A DNA stretch of 64,000 bases from Orobanche coerulescens (Eukaryota > Streptophyta > Magnoliopsida > Lamiales > Orobanchaceae), in contig JAWKAU010000037.1 of NCBI GenBank assembly GCA_033398695.1, forward strand, positions 744,001 through 808,000, given 5' to 3'. Below are positions 45,851-58,030 of this stretch, piece after piece; within the stretch, counting starts at the first letter, position 1, and the number at the start of each line of letters is the position of its first letter. The notes under the pieces were generated by a model. That model was given only the letters and a program-made list of their open reading frames with translations. It had not been told where the DNA came from and searched no databases. The position numbers and the translations under genes were made by a program.

Positions 45851-47960
45851 TATTAATACTTATAATATGCCGTGAAATTTCGCATAGTTTCCCCTAAAAT
45901 AATACTTATATCACCAACCTGTAATAATAGTAATAAAAAATCCGTATCACTACCACATATAGACATCATGTCTCGTCCAGTATATTTTTACAAGTTCACT
46001 ACTTAAACAAACTTATTAGTTACATAACCATACCAAAAGTATGTAAAATATCAAACCACACCATCACCCCACACTCTGGCATATAAGTTTCTCTAACTCG
46101 ATGACATAACATATATTTATAGAACAAAGTTTAAAGAAAATAACAATGACACGATAACTCCATGGTTTAGCCCAACAGATTGCCATCTATGTACATCGAC
46201 CCTCAGCAACAGTAGAACTCCAATCCATTCAGTAATAAAAATCTCAAGCATCAAGCTTACCTACAATGTATTAACTACGTGAGCTAAAGCCCAATAAGTA
46301 GAAATCATGCATCTATCATGTCTGACGCTACAAATGATATATGGTCATCAATGAGAATCTCTCTAAAAATCATTTTCTTATCTTTGATCTCATTTACCCA
46401 CATATGAGGCACTGGAAAGAGCTCAATATCATACCATATCATAAGGCATGCATCTACCACGCCAGATATATAAGGCATGCATCTACCACACCAAATATAT
46501 CATGAGAACATGCATTTACCATGTCTCACACATTATATAAGCACATATGTACCATGATAAACATATCATAAAAGCATACATCTACCATGACTCGGTGCTC
46601 TAGCAGCGGCCAACAAAATATTTTTCTTTTTTTCTTTCCATGATCATTCTATGCATGCAGACACTAGTGAGTCTCATGTTATGCATGCATATGGGAATGC
46701 TAATTGATGTCATGTTTATGTAAGGTGCAACCAGAAACTATAAGCATCATTCAGATCAATAATACAATATAATAGAACATTCTCATGACACCATCAAGTT
46801 CAACAAAATAGTTATAAAAACAATACCATGTTTATGCATTGTAGTTGCAGAGAGATTTCTACTTCTCTTGTTCGGGTGATACCCTTACTATTATATCGAT
46901 ATGAGATGGTTGTCCTGATAAACCTTGATACCCAATTTCAAGTAGTTTGCTTAAATAGGAGTAGAGTTATTCATAAAGTTCAGCACACTTCCTATTCGAA
47001 GGGTTTTACCGATTTGCATCAGGATCCCTAGTTGATGTTTTATAGTTTTATGTCTGTCTACCAGCCTACTAACCTAGCATTTCTGACCTTTTAGTATAAA
47101 ATATCTGGTTTTAGTGCCCCTTGAGACACCACAACAAAATTCTCTTAGATTTTATAGCAACATATTTGTATAAAAGGACTTACCCAAGCCTTGTACTAAT
47201 CATGTTATGTTTTGTTTATAAATACTTGGATATAGGCCGTATTTGCACCAAATTTTGACAAAACATTCCCAACATATTTAAAGACAAATATATCAAAGTT
47301 TCTACCCCTCATCCAAACGAATTTCATACAATATACAGATGTTTCGAAAAGCTAGCAAAACTGAATCCTTATTGTCCTAGTGAGTTTTAAGCTCTATAGA
47401 TCCATCATAAACCATTTATTAAGCCATGAAACGAATGATTAACATCTTTATTACATGTTCAAGGAACTTAAAAAGCTATAATAACTTCAAAACAACCAAT
47501 AAATATAATAAAAACAACAAGAGAACCAAGAAGACTCACCTTGATTGTCAAAGAAATTAAGGTGTTGTTTTGATGATTTCTCCTTGAATGTTTGGTGAAT
47601 TTTCAAAGGGTAAAGCTTCTTATTTAAGTTCAGAGAATATATGAGGGTGTAGGGTCGGTTGTAGCATTTATATAAGAGAGAGAGAGAGGCAGTTATAAAA
47701 GAAAATTACAAAGCTAGCCCTTAGTAATCTCTAAAAACATCTTCTATTGTGTAGGCCAGTTCGGGCATAGGAGGTCCTGTTTTTGGACAACTTGGATTGG
47801 TTCTTAGATTATAAGAACCATATTTATGATATTATGGACCTGTCCAAGGTTTTTATAACGGTGTAGGTGTTTCAGCTATTTAAAGTCGGTTACTCGCGCG
47901 GATAGGGCAAAAATGCAGAGGAATTGCTAGTCAAATCTTCTAGTGCCTCGTACATAGAAC
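45851..47960 (-). repeat. Probable gypsy-type LTR fragment, reverse
   Basis: Contains short repeats of GCATGCATCTACCA-type words (46440-46600) and, near 47670, a TATA-like ATTTATATAAGAGAGAGAG tract. ATATGCCGTGAAATTTCGCATAG with CCCCTAAAATAATAC (about 45868-45905) recalls the R-U5 end of some plant gypsy LTRs. No ends or duplication were recognised. Confidence 0.35.
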
Positions 47961-48917
47961 ACTATAGATAAGAATGTAAGGAATAATTTATCAATGTTAT
48001 ATGATTTGGATAATAATCTTAAAGATAAGTTTAATAGTATTCGACCTCAATTGGGACGAATCGGGCATCGATAAATCGAACTATTTAGCAAAGTTACAAG
48101 GTGACACCATTAATTATGTTCTATATGGTGTTGATAAGGATAATGCTATTTGAAATGTATTATTAGAGTATATTAGATTTATTTACTTTGACTAAAATTT
48201 ATATTTACCTAGCATATATGCTGACTGAGACCCCTGGATAAATCAGTTAACACAAAATAGACGCCTCAGAAGCGTACAATTAGTACTTCTAGGTTTACCA
48301 GATGAATTTAGAGTTGTATATTATCTTAACATGTATCTTATCCTTATATAACGTTAATAATCTCAACATTTTAAAGTTTTCATAATTAAATTTACATGTT
48401 TTATATCATTGAATGCACTTAAATGCAGTTTTGATATGAAATAAACATTGAAATGTAAAAGTAAACATAACTAGCACATGACTCATAAGTGTAATACATG
48501 AATCATATTGACCAAATGAGTAGTGTGAGGCTCGGGTATCACGTATTTTTAATTAATTATATTTAATACTATTTTTTCTAAGAAATAATTAATTACAAAT
48601 TAAATTAATTATCCACTAATTAATTAATTTGTACGACCAAATTAATTTTCAATAAATTAAATTAGACGTCTAATGTCCAATATTCACATAAAGATGATAT
48701 GTTTAAAATAATCCATTGACTATCTAGTTTGGTCGACTCTGTAGGTCCATCTTAGTAACTAATAGGAGGAACCAAAGAGTGTGAGTAATAATAGCCACTC
48801 TGACGGCTTAAACTGTAACCCAACTAAGAATGAATGAGTAGGATCATTCCAAAACCTTTTCCGTTATAAATACCATATACGTATAAACCCTTGAGTCAGA
48901 TGTCCCTGTCAAGTATT
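47961..48917. other. AT-rich unassigned DNA within the cluster
   Basis: No coding signal. A TTAATTAAT-rich block lies at 48550-48660. The part next to 48918 continues across the solo LTR into 49950, so it belongs to the reverse copia LTR interrupted there. Confidence 0.35.
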
Positions 48918-49949
48918 TGTTGGAACAATATTTTCGTAACACATTTTGAATATTTTGATGATGTTTTACAAAGCAAAATTAACATTCCATATTTTCAGTA
49001 TATGACGTACGTAGCATAATATTCTTAACGTACGTAACAAAACCGCTCCTAATGTACGTAACAAACCATTCCCAATGTACGTAACATTAACATTTTCACT
49101 AAGTGTTTTGAATGTAGGTAACGTATGTAATACCTATTTTATAACGTACGTAATATTCAAAAATCAGCCCATTGCATGAAGTCAACAAATAAGTCATCGA
49201 CCATTGCAATAAAGTCATCTGATCCAACGTACATGAAGACCAAGCATACGTACGTAATGTGTAATACATACGGCCGTTACACGTAAGCTGTAACATACGT
49301 ACATGTCTTACATACGTAATGTAAGTTACCTAACGTACGTAACACAGGCATACTATTCCAATGGGAAAATGGCTCCAAAAGGCTATAAATATATGTCATC
49401 CAAGGTGTTGGAGATATATAAAAATTCACCAGAGTTTACAAGCATACACAAGCAATTTCTCAGCATATCAAGCTATCATTATACTCTGGAAAGATTATTC
49501 TGATACAAGAAGAATTATTCTATCAATATGATATCTACATTCGTGTATCAACGTGAGCTATCTTTTGTAAAGACGAGTTTCCTTACTCGCAACTTCTGTT
49601 GAGTTATTGTGAGGTTGTCTTGTATCCTTAAAAACAAGAGAGATTCTAATGAGGTTGTTCTTGAACCGGGAAATCAAGACACTGTAAAAGTTCGGCACTA
49701 ATCTTGAAAGTGCTATTATAAGAGTTGGCACTAAACTAGAAAATGCATTCAAGATTTTAGAAAAGTCCTAGTCGGTAACGCTAGGTAAGGGACGTAGGCT
49801 TCGTTAATAGTCGAACCTCTCGAACAAATTCGTGTGTTCTTTGTTTTCTGCACTCCTATTAGTCAGGTAAATAGCTTCCGCACAAAAAGAGTTCAAAACT
49901 ATAATCCACACTATTCAACCCCCCTTCTAGTGGCGGTATCAATCCAACA
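48918..49949 (+). repeat. Solo LTR of a Sirevirus-like copia element
   Basis: 1032 bp, TGTTGGAACAATA...TCAATCCAACA, with a CAACCCCCCTTCTAGTGG block near the 3' end as in Sireviruses. The flanks are GTATT (48913-48917) and ATATT (49950-49954), a 5-bp duplication with one mismatch. No internal region, PBS or PPT is attached. U3 carries a TACGTACGTAAC array. Confidence 0.75.
48997..49345. repeat. TACGTACGTAA palindrome array in the copia solo LTR
   Basis: About ten copies or near-copies of (A)CGTACGTAAC, for example near 49005, 49028, 49054, 49077, 49143, 49246, 49295 and 49333. They lie upstream of GGCTATAAATATATG (49381-49395), a good TATA box. Confidence 0.85.
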
Positions 49950-50584
49950 ATATTAGGGTCATGGCAATGTCAGACCTTATTGTAGCTTGATGCTATGCAT
50001 ATGTTCATGAAAATCGATATCATTGATCTCTGGTGTATCAAATACAACTAGCACGATATGCTTTGTCCAAATACTTATGATCTTATCTGCCATTAATCGC
50101 ATAGGACATTCACTTGTTCAATTTCAGGAGAAAGAATCCTATCTTGATGTTCAATAAGAATGCCAATAACCCATCAACATATACTTCGCGTTTGATCTCA
50201 CAGCCTTTCATTTCAGTCATTGACTACCACATAGTGGAATCCACATGACTAGATCAAGGTGAGTTGTGTCTGAGTAAACACATGCACCCTACATGCCAAA
50301 GCACACTTCAGACAAGTCTTATCTAATTTTCATCGACCTGCGAACCAGTTAAGCATTTGAGTCTAAACATTTCCATTGCCTATCTCCTTATTCAAGAAGG
50401 AGCGGAGTGCTCGCTCTCAAATATAAGTACTATATTCATACAAACTAAATCATGATGCCAATGACATAAAAATATATAGAAATAATAAATGTTTTCTACA
50501 AATTTATGAGTGATGTTCATAATCACAATATATTTCTCTCACTCTGTCATCCTCCGAGTGGTATTCGAGAACATATTCCTAACA
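49950..50584 (-). repeat. Copia-type LTR, 5' end (reverse)
   Basis: The minus strand starts TGTTAGGAATATG at 50584 and runs to the solo LTR inserted at 48918-49949. The left-hand continuation is in 47961-48917. No coding signal. Confidence 0.5.
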
Positions 50585-53510
50585 GATGGCACCAGATGTT
50601 TATCCCAGGGAAAGAGACCAAGTATGTCTAGAAATATCATCAGTTTGATGCAAGCAAATAATTTATTGAACCAAAACTGTGTAGGCTATTAGTGTAAAAT
50701 ATTGAAGAATGAAGAGAAGAAGACCGAAATATCATCAATTCATGTAGTATGTGAGTACACGAATGTTTTTATATGAATTGTCCAGATCACGGCTAGAATG
50801 AGTTGTCAACTTTACAATTGAGTTAGAGCCTAGGTCTAAGCCAATCTCGAAAGTACCATATCGTATGGCGCCAACAGAGATGCTAGAACTGAAGAACCAG
50901 CTTAAGGATCTATTCGAAAAAGGGAACATATGATCGAGTGCAACTCCATAGAGTGCACCAGTGTTATTTGTATGTAAGAATGATAGATATCTTCGTGTGT
51001 ACATTGATTAATGGGTTTGAATAAAGTAACACTCAAGAAAATATATTCGTTGCCTTAGATCGATAACTTGCTAGATCAACTTCATAAGCATTATTCTTTT
51101 CAAAGATTGGATTGTGATCCGGTTATAATCTATTGAGAATTCAAGAATCCAGTATTCCTAAGACAGTTTTTCAGTCACAATATGAACACTGCGAGTTTGT
51201 GGTGATGCCTTTCATGTTTACCAATGTTCTTGCAGCATTTATGCAATTGATGAAAGAAGTGTTAATTAAATACTTGGATAGATTTTTGGTTGTCTTCATT
51301 GATGATATTCTAATTTATTCTCCGAGCTGAGAAGATTATGGCAAGCATCTACATATTGTATTGGAGAATTTGAGGGCATAATAGTTATATGCAAAATTTT
51401 CTAAGTGTGAATGTTTACTTAAGGAAGTAATGTTCCTTGGTCATGTTTTATCTGATGATGATGTATAAGTTGACCCTCAGAAGATCAAAACGGTTATGCA
51501 ATGGGAACCGCTCAAGACTGTGAAAGAATTCTGAAGTTTCTTAGGACTCGCTGGGTATTGTCGCAGGTTTATGGAGGGATTTTCCAAGATTTCCTGACCA
51601 CTTACTCAGTTCTCCCAAAAGACTCAGAAGTTTGAGTGGAATGATGCTCATCGGAATAGTTTTGACAAATTGAAGCAAAGACTAACCTCTGCACTTATTC
51701 TAATGTTGCCTTAGGGAAATTTGGGTTTTTTATTCACAGTGAAGCTTCTAATCAAGGGCTTGACTATGTGTTGATGCAAAAGGGCAGAGTTATTACTTAA
51801 TATTCACATTCACAATAGTTGAAGCATTATTAAGTTAATTACCCGACTCATAACTTGGAGTTGGTAGCAGTAGTGTTCGTGCTAAAGATTTAGCGTCATG
51901 ATTACCTTTTCAGAACTTCTTGCTAGATATACACAAATCACAAGATCCTAAAGTATATTTTATTCCAGAAAGAGTTGAATATACGACAAATAAGATAGTT
52001 GGAGTTGATTAAAGGCCACAACTTAGAGATTCTTTACCATCCTAGTAAAGCGAATATAGTCGTGGATGCGTTAAGTCATAAACCTGTATCTATTCAGATG
52101 TTGGAGAGGCTCACTCCATGGTATGAGCTTAGGAAAGAGTTGATGAAAGAAGACATAGAGGTTTTGTTACAGAGAATTTAATGGAAAATGTGCCTATTAC
52201 ACAGATAACATCAAAACCAAACAGCTTAGGACCCTATGTTAGTTTGCATCCGGGAGGACGGGTTGAAGGAAAAGGCCCCTATATTTTGTGATTCATGATG
52301 ATGGAACTTCGTGATTCCAGAATAAGCTGTGTGTAGCCAATGATGACGAGCATAGATAGACATTTAGAAGAAAGCACATATTACGCTGTACGTGATCCAT
52401 TCGTATTTGAGTAAAATGTATAAATATTTGAAGAAGAATTTATGGTCGAACAACTTGAAGAAGGATGTGATAAAGTTTGTGTCTAAATATTTAACTTGTC
52501 AGCAAGTCAAGATCAAACATCAGAGACCCACTGATTTGTTGCAGCTGCTTCTTATTCCTAAAGAGAAGAGGGAAGAGATATTGGTAGATTTTGTTCCTAG
52601 GATGCCGGTATATCGAACAAAAATGAATACAATCTGAGGGATCGTAGATAGATTGATAAAATTGACATAATCTTTGGGAATCAAGGATACATGGGGACTA
52701 AAAAGGTTGGCCCAAGATTTTAAAATGAGACTGTGAGACTCCATGGTATTCCTAGAAGAACTTTATCTGATAGAGATGGTCGTTCCACATCTTCGTATTG
52801 TGACTTGGTTCATGAGGCCATGGACCTTGAATTGAAATTTAGCAATGCGCACCATCCTCAAATGGACGTTCGGTTATAAAGGATGATTCAGACATTAGAG
52901 GACATGCCTTGGGATCCATTACATATTAGGAATCTCATTTTCCATCGATCAAGTTTAAGTATAACAACAGTTGCATGCGTCGATCAAGATGGCCCCATTT
53001 GAGACGCTATAAGGAAGAAAGTGCAAATCGCCTATATGTTGGGATGATTCAACCAATTTGATGAGAACCGGGCCAATCTAGTTGTAAAAACAAGAGAAAG
53101 AATTTCATTGGTTTAGAAACGGTTGTTAGCCTCTTGGAGTTGTTAGAAGTCTATACTGATGTACATCGTAGACCTTTGGAATTTGAAGCAGAAGATTATG
53201 TTCTTTTGGAAGTATCTCCGACATGTGGAATTTTCCACTTTTGAAGAAAGGTAAATTGAGTCCAAGGTATATAGGACCCTTTGAGATTCTTGAGAGTATT
53301 GGGATTTTGGCATAACTGCTGGCTCTGCCTCCACTGCTGAGCAATGTTCATAATGTATTTCATGTTTCTCAGCTGGGTAAATATATCCAACCCTATCCAT
53401 GTGATTGACTTTAGAGATGTTGAGGTGGCAGTCGATGCTACTTATGAAGAAAGATTGAAGTAAAATGAGTGCTCAAGAACAATATTATGCCTATAAAATA
53501 ACTCATATAT
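50585..53510 (+). pseudogene. pol: Element F pol (RT-RH-IN), heavily decayed
   Basis: RT segments: [19 protein letters not shown] (about 50848), [12 protein letters not shown] (51136), [10 protein letters not shown], and an intact FIDDILIYS box (about 51295). RNase H: ILYHPSKANIVVDALSHKP (about 52029). Integrase: KKDVIKFVSKYLTCQQVKIK (52464), VDFVPRMP and SDRDGRS, then degraded DNA to GPFEILESIG (about 53276) and LPPLLSNVHNVFHVSQL. Stops and frameshifts are pervasive. Similarity fades at 53463-53510, before a chromodomain, PPT or 3' LTR, so the 3' end is lost. Confidence 0.85.
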
Positions 53511-54208
53511 ACCATCTTCATTAGTACCATGCATCTTATAAAAAATGATATGTTCAGACTCTAAGCTAATTATCATTCAACTCAATTCTTAACTCTAATC
53601 AACACTTAAAAAATAAGATAAATGGGTAATGCCAAGATAAAATTCAATCAATTTTCGGTTCAAGTTCACAAAGAGATAATAACAGACGCAGGAAAAAAGC
53701 AAAAACATGGGATGAAGGGTCACACCGATGACGGGGAAGAAAAAACAAATGACGGCCGGAAGCAGACACAAATGACGGCTGCTACGCGCCTCTCTCTGAT
53801 GCAATACTAATCGAACTGGCAGCAGCATAGCTCCCTCTAACACCTCGCTAATCGGATTTCGTAACAAAATATCTACTGTAATCATAATCTTTTGCCTCAC
53901 CCATAATCTTTGATAATTTTGTGATGTCGACTGGCTGGACAAAGTATCTGACTACTGTCATTGATAGGAAGAAAGTGTGTCGGAAGAAAGTCGATGGCTG
54001 GAGTTCATTACGATGACAATTGATGTAGTGATTTAAGAAAATAAATTGTAAATTAAATTTATTAGAAAATTAAGTTTATATCATAAAATAATAAGAATTA
54101 TTTATTTTGTTATTTCTTGTTTAATTTACAAGAACATACTATAAGTAAATATTCTTAAAATCTTTTGTACATCTTTATTTTTTATTGTACATATTTTAGC
54201 AATCATAA
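53511..54208. other. AT-rich spacer between F and D
   Basis: No TE protein or LTR end recognised. A locally GC-richer patch (53690-53830) holds ATGACGG repeats. A 115-codon minus-strand frame (53595-53942) has no motif I know. The last five bases, CATAA, are the left target duplication of D. Confidence 0.35.
54204..54208. repeat. Target-site duplication CATAA, left copy (element D)
   Basis: CATAA before TGTAATATCCGTAC and again at 63547-63551 after the 3' LTR. Confidence 0.95.
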
Positions 54209-56675
54209 TGTAATATCCGTACTTTTTATTGACTGTTTGACCTTGCCGTTCTTCCTATTTTGTTGCTCTGTAAATACTTTGAGATGTTGTCGATGTTGAT
54301 TTTGAGTTTTGTACCTTTTTGGATCATGATCGTGTTGATTGGACCTTTCGGCACTATTCTGGGATAGGGAGATAGTGCACGCTAGGCCTAGGTGAATTGT
54401 TTGAATATATGTGTTGTATTGTGCTGTGTGTGAATGTATGGATGTAGGTGGGGCCTACGGTGGCACATGGCATGCGATCATGTGGCCAAGATGCAACAAG
54501 CGATTGATCCAACCGTGAGAGCCTAATAAAACTACGGTGACACATGGCATGCGATCATGTGGTCAGGATGCAACAAGTGATTGATCCAACCGTGAGCATC
54601 AAAGATAATCTACGGTGGCACATGGCATACAATCATGTGGCCAGGATGGAACAAGTGATTGATCCAACCGTGAGATGTTGTGATTTTTGTTTCGCTAGCC
54701 AGCTCGGGAAGGTCCTTAGAGGCCTCGAGTGGGATTTATGGCTTCGTCCCGGTCCTAGGCGATGCCTGTGTGTGATTTGTTTTGCTAGCCAGCTCGGGAG
54801 GGTCTTTAGAGGCCTAGAGTGGGATTTGTGGCTTCGTCCTGGTCCTAGGCGATGCCTGTGTGTGATTTGTTTTGCTAGCCAGCTCGGGTTTCAACTTGAG
54901 TAGCACACGCTAGCTTTGAGCCTTAGCGCGCACTAATGATCGGAGCATGGCAAAGGCAGTAGGTAATTCTGCTCTCTGGACTAGCAGTTAGCGCACGCTA
55001 GGAGTTCGCTAGTGCACACTATTTGTGGTCAGTAGCGTGCACTAACATCATCCGTAGCACACGCTAACGAGCTGAGTCGGCAGAGGCAGTGAGGTATTTC
55101 TACTTTCTGGACTAGCAGGTAACGCACGCTAGGCAGCAGCTAGCGCATGATATAGGCGTTGCGTAGCACGCGCTAATGCCCAGTCGTAGCGCACGCTATC
55201 GGAGTTGGGCAGTGAACTGGAACTCTTGCAGGACAACAGTTAGCGCACGCTAAAGTGTGGTAGCGCGTGCTAACGCCTCAGGACAGAAGCCACTAGACTA
55301 CCGGGTGAGCCCGTTAGCGTACGCTAGCCCCGATTCTTAGCGCGTGCTAACCTGGGATTTTATATATGAAGCAGTCAACCCCTGAAATTGTCATTTCCAC
55401 TTCTTTCTCACTCATTTCGATGGGAGCAGTGGGATTTGGGCGATTCGGATCATTTGGAGGCGATCCTTCTTCAGATATCATCATCTTTGGTTGAATAACA
55501 AAGGTTACACAACATCTAATCCATTTCTATCTTCCAAATCAAGGTAAATTCTTTAGAACCCTAGTTTTGGAAAATTTTGGGGATTTTCTTAGATTCGTCC
55601 GATTTATCCATTTTGGAGCTTGAGATCTTTGAGAATATGATGCATCTACCCCGTACCCATGTTTCCCCTACGATTATATGGATTGTTTTGTACCTTGTTC
55701 GAACTTGAGAGGGTTTAGGTGATTTTCAAACCTCTAGATGATTATCCTTGTCTCATGAATCGTAGGTGGGTTTCAGGATTTTCTTCGTGTGATTTGAGTA
55801 TGGATTATTGATTATCGTATTCCTTACGAATCGTTTAGATGCCGGAAGTGCATTCTTGGACCTACCGAACTTATACTTTTTTCCTTCCAAATTCTCGATG
55901 TCTCAAAGGCAAGTATATATTTATGATTGTGCGTTCTCGACTTTGAAAGTAAGATATATGAATTGTATAATGGTTTATATCCACTTTGGGATGGTCGATG
56001 GGTCCTCTGAGGGTTCCGTAGCCTCTGGTGCGGTTCTGCGGATATTTTGGGTTAACCACTCTGGGACGGACCAATGGGTCGTCTGAGGGTTTCGTAGCCT
56101 CTGGTGCGGTTATGTGGTTAATCATGTATGTATTGAATGTGATGCTATGAGATTTAGTTATTCCGAAATACTAGTCTTGAATTGGTGAGATGATGATTAC
56201 ATTTACTTTATTGTCGAGGAGTATTGTGTTTCATAGTCGATATACTTGCACTAGCTATTCGACGGCTAACCCTTTATGGGGGAAATACCTTTCATGTATT
56301 TCAGGATCCAGGAGAGCGGATAGGCATGTACCGGGTCGGCATGAAGATGATGGGCAAGTGTGATACTATGCCTTGTCTGTGGTTATGTTTTGTATTTCCT
56401 CCATTCAACGTTGTTGTACTTGAATGAATTTTGAATACTCGAGTACTGTTTTTAGTTTCCTTGATGTTCCGGCCTGTGTTGCCGTGGTATTGAATTGTGA
56501 TGTATTGTATTTGGATATATTGGATATGGTTTGAATACCATTTGTATTGTCCTTCAATTCATTGTATTGGACCTCCTCGGTCGAAGTTCATAGTTCCACG
56601 TATAAATAGCCTTGTGGGTCCCACGGCAGGACTCACGGCGCTGTAATATTCCCTGAATAACTTGGGGGTGTTACA
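54209..56675 (+). repeat. Element D 5' LTR
   Basis: 2467 bp, TGTAATATCCGTAC...GGGGGTGTTACA. TATA box TTTATATATG at 55358-55367. It is about 500 bp longer than the 3' LTR because of a repeat-rich segment at 54393-54893. Palindromes run from 54368 to 55345, interrupted by that segment. Two copies of a GGGACGGACC...CCTCTGGTGCGGTT unit lie at about 55984-56112. Confidence 0.95.
54393..54893. repeat. Extra segment in D 5' LTR with two tandem arrays
   Basis: Replaces 18 bp found in the 3' LTR (61775-61792). Array 1: three copies of a 77-78 bp unit starting TACGGTG at 54456, 54533 and 54611. Array 2: a 90-bp unit starting GCTAGCCAGCTCGGG at 54694 and 54784, with a partial third at 54874. No terminal inverted repeats seen. 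Confidence 0.9.
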
Positions 56676-56680
56676 GAATA

Positions 56681-56692
56681 TGGTATCGGAGC
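56681..56692 (+). other. Primer-binding site, element D
   Basis: TGGTATCGGAGC, five bases (GAATA) inside the LTR. Confidence 0.9.
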
Positions 56693-56918
56693 TTAGGTTT
56701 ATGGATACCTAGGCTGTCGGTCTTTTGGGTCGAGTGAGTCATCGTTTGTCTACAGTATCACTACTTTGCCATCATTAGAGTGCGACCGGTACTTGTAAGA
56801 CCTCTTACTCTCCTAATGTTTCCATAATCGTTTTACTTTTGAATTGATATTTTGGGAATCGGTCACTTCGATGACGTGCGATTTGAATTGTACTTACGTG
56901 CTTTGTATATCCTTCAGA

Positions 56919-58030
56919 ATGTCTGCTGATAGGGGACAGAGGCGAGTGCGTGGTCGTGGACGCGGACGAGGACGTGGCGCGGCCGCTTCCCTCAGTTCCA
57001 TTGCGGGGTCGACCACCCCTAGCTTATCTAACTCAGTACATCCTGATACCGAGGGTCATCACGACCAGTCGACCGGCCAAGGGAGTAATGCATATTTTGG
57101 AGTCACAAATGTCCTTCATCAATTGGCCAACCAGATGACTATCCTGGCCCAAGCCGTTTAACTGAACAATCCGAACCCGACATCGGATGCCTTGCTTCAG
57201 AATGTGATTCGCATGCACCCTCCGCAATTCAGCGGTGCTACAGACCCGATGGGTTGGGAAAATTGGTTATTGGAGTTAGAGAAAGTGTTTGAAGTTGTCG
57301 ATTGTCCGGAAGTGAGGAAGGTACCGATTGCTCAGTACTTCCTTACCAAGGAAGCCGCGACTTGGTGGAAAGTTATCAAGCCACAAGATCATGCTGCTAC
57401 GTGGGGGGAGTTTAAAGAGCTACTGGAGGCCGAGTTTTGTACTTGGCCAGTGCAAGAAAGCAGAAATGTTCCAGTCTCGCAGGCGATAGTGTAATATAAC
57501 CAACAACTGCACTAATATTCCAGTCTCGCAAGCAATAGTGGAATATAACCAACAACTGATCCACGTGAGAATCAAGTGCGAGATGAGCACGACAAGGTCC
57601 GCTACTTTGACATGCGGATGAATATGGATTTATGGTGTTACATGGCCGTGTTTGCTTATACTACCTTGAAGGAATGCTAAGATAGGGCTTTGGCCTATGA
57701 CATGTTGAGCCCCCATATAATGATGCCACAGAAGAATCGAAGAAGCAGAAGATCGTTGGTAACTTTTTTGGCACTAAAGGTGGAAACTTCCAGAGATCTC
57801 AGACGACTAATCGTTCTGTCAGACATTCGTCACGTTCTGCTAGAGGGAAGAGGAATTTCCATTCTACTCCGGGCACCTCAACTCGCCTGGTAACTTGTTT
57901 TAATTGTGGTCGTCCAGGCCACGTTAATCTGAAGTGGAATTTCCCACCCCTGAAGTGTCACACTTGTGGACAGATGGGACATAGGGCAACTTATTGCCCC
58001 GAACAAGATCACACAGTGGACACTCGGGCT
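56919..58030 (+). pseudogene. gag: Element D gag, broken
   Basis: Starts MSADRGQRRVRGRGRGRGRG. A stop follows LAQAV (57159-57161). The capsid-like part 57192-57494 reads FSGATDPMGWENWLLELEKV and QYFLTKEAATWWKVIKP. A 49-bp tandem duplication (57464-57512 and 57513-57557) breaks the frame. Knuckle 1 (57895-57936) reads CFNCGRPGH but ends in Trp where the last Cys should be. Knuckle 2 (57956-57996), CHTCGQMGHRATYC, is intact. Confidence 0.88.

Larger units (their letters stand above)
45159..50584. mobile_element. Cluster of nested LTR fragments inside F pol
   Basis: F coding resumes at about 50585 with a segment aligning to the [19 protein letters not shown] region of A, so 5.4 kb is inserted. 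The right end on the minus strand starts TGTTAGGAATATGTTCTCG, a copia-type LTR start. The left end resembles the 3' end of a reverse copia LTR. I could not find a matching target duplication, and the number of layers is uncertain. Confidence 0.55.
10437..53510 (+). mobile_element. Gypsy element F, old, split by nested insertions
   Basis: Pieces in order: 5' LTR (10437-11510 plus 41614-43275), PBS 43281-43292, gag about 43585-44720, protease 44769-45158, a foreign cluster 45159-50584, RT-RH-IN 50585-53510. No 3' LTR is seen, so the element is truncated. It is the most decayed gypsy copy, with stops and frameshifts every few dozen codons, consistent with being the oldest layer. The left limit is uncertain because the Cassandra-like segment abuts it. 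Confidence 0.7.

Noticed and set aside
53595..53942. 115-codon minus-strand frame as a host exon
   Set aside because: No recognisable motif, splice context or codon bias; it lies in AT-rich spacer.
54544..54903. 119-codon frame with repeated LGRVFRGLEWDLW-type peptide
   Set aside because: Follows the 77- and 90-bp DNA arrays in the D LTR; the 77-78 bp unit varies in length by one base and there is no start context or homologue known to me.
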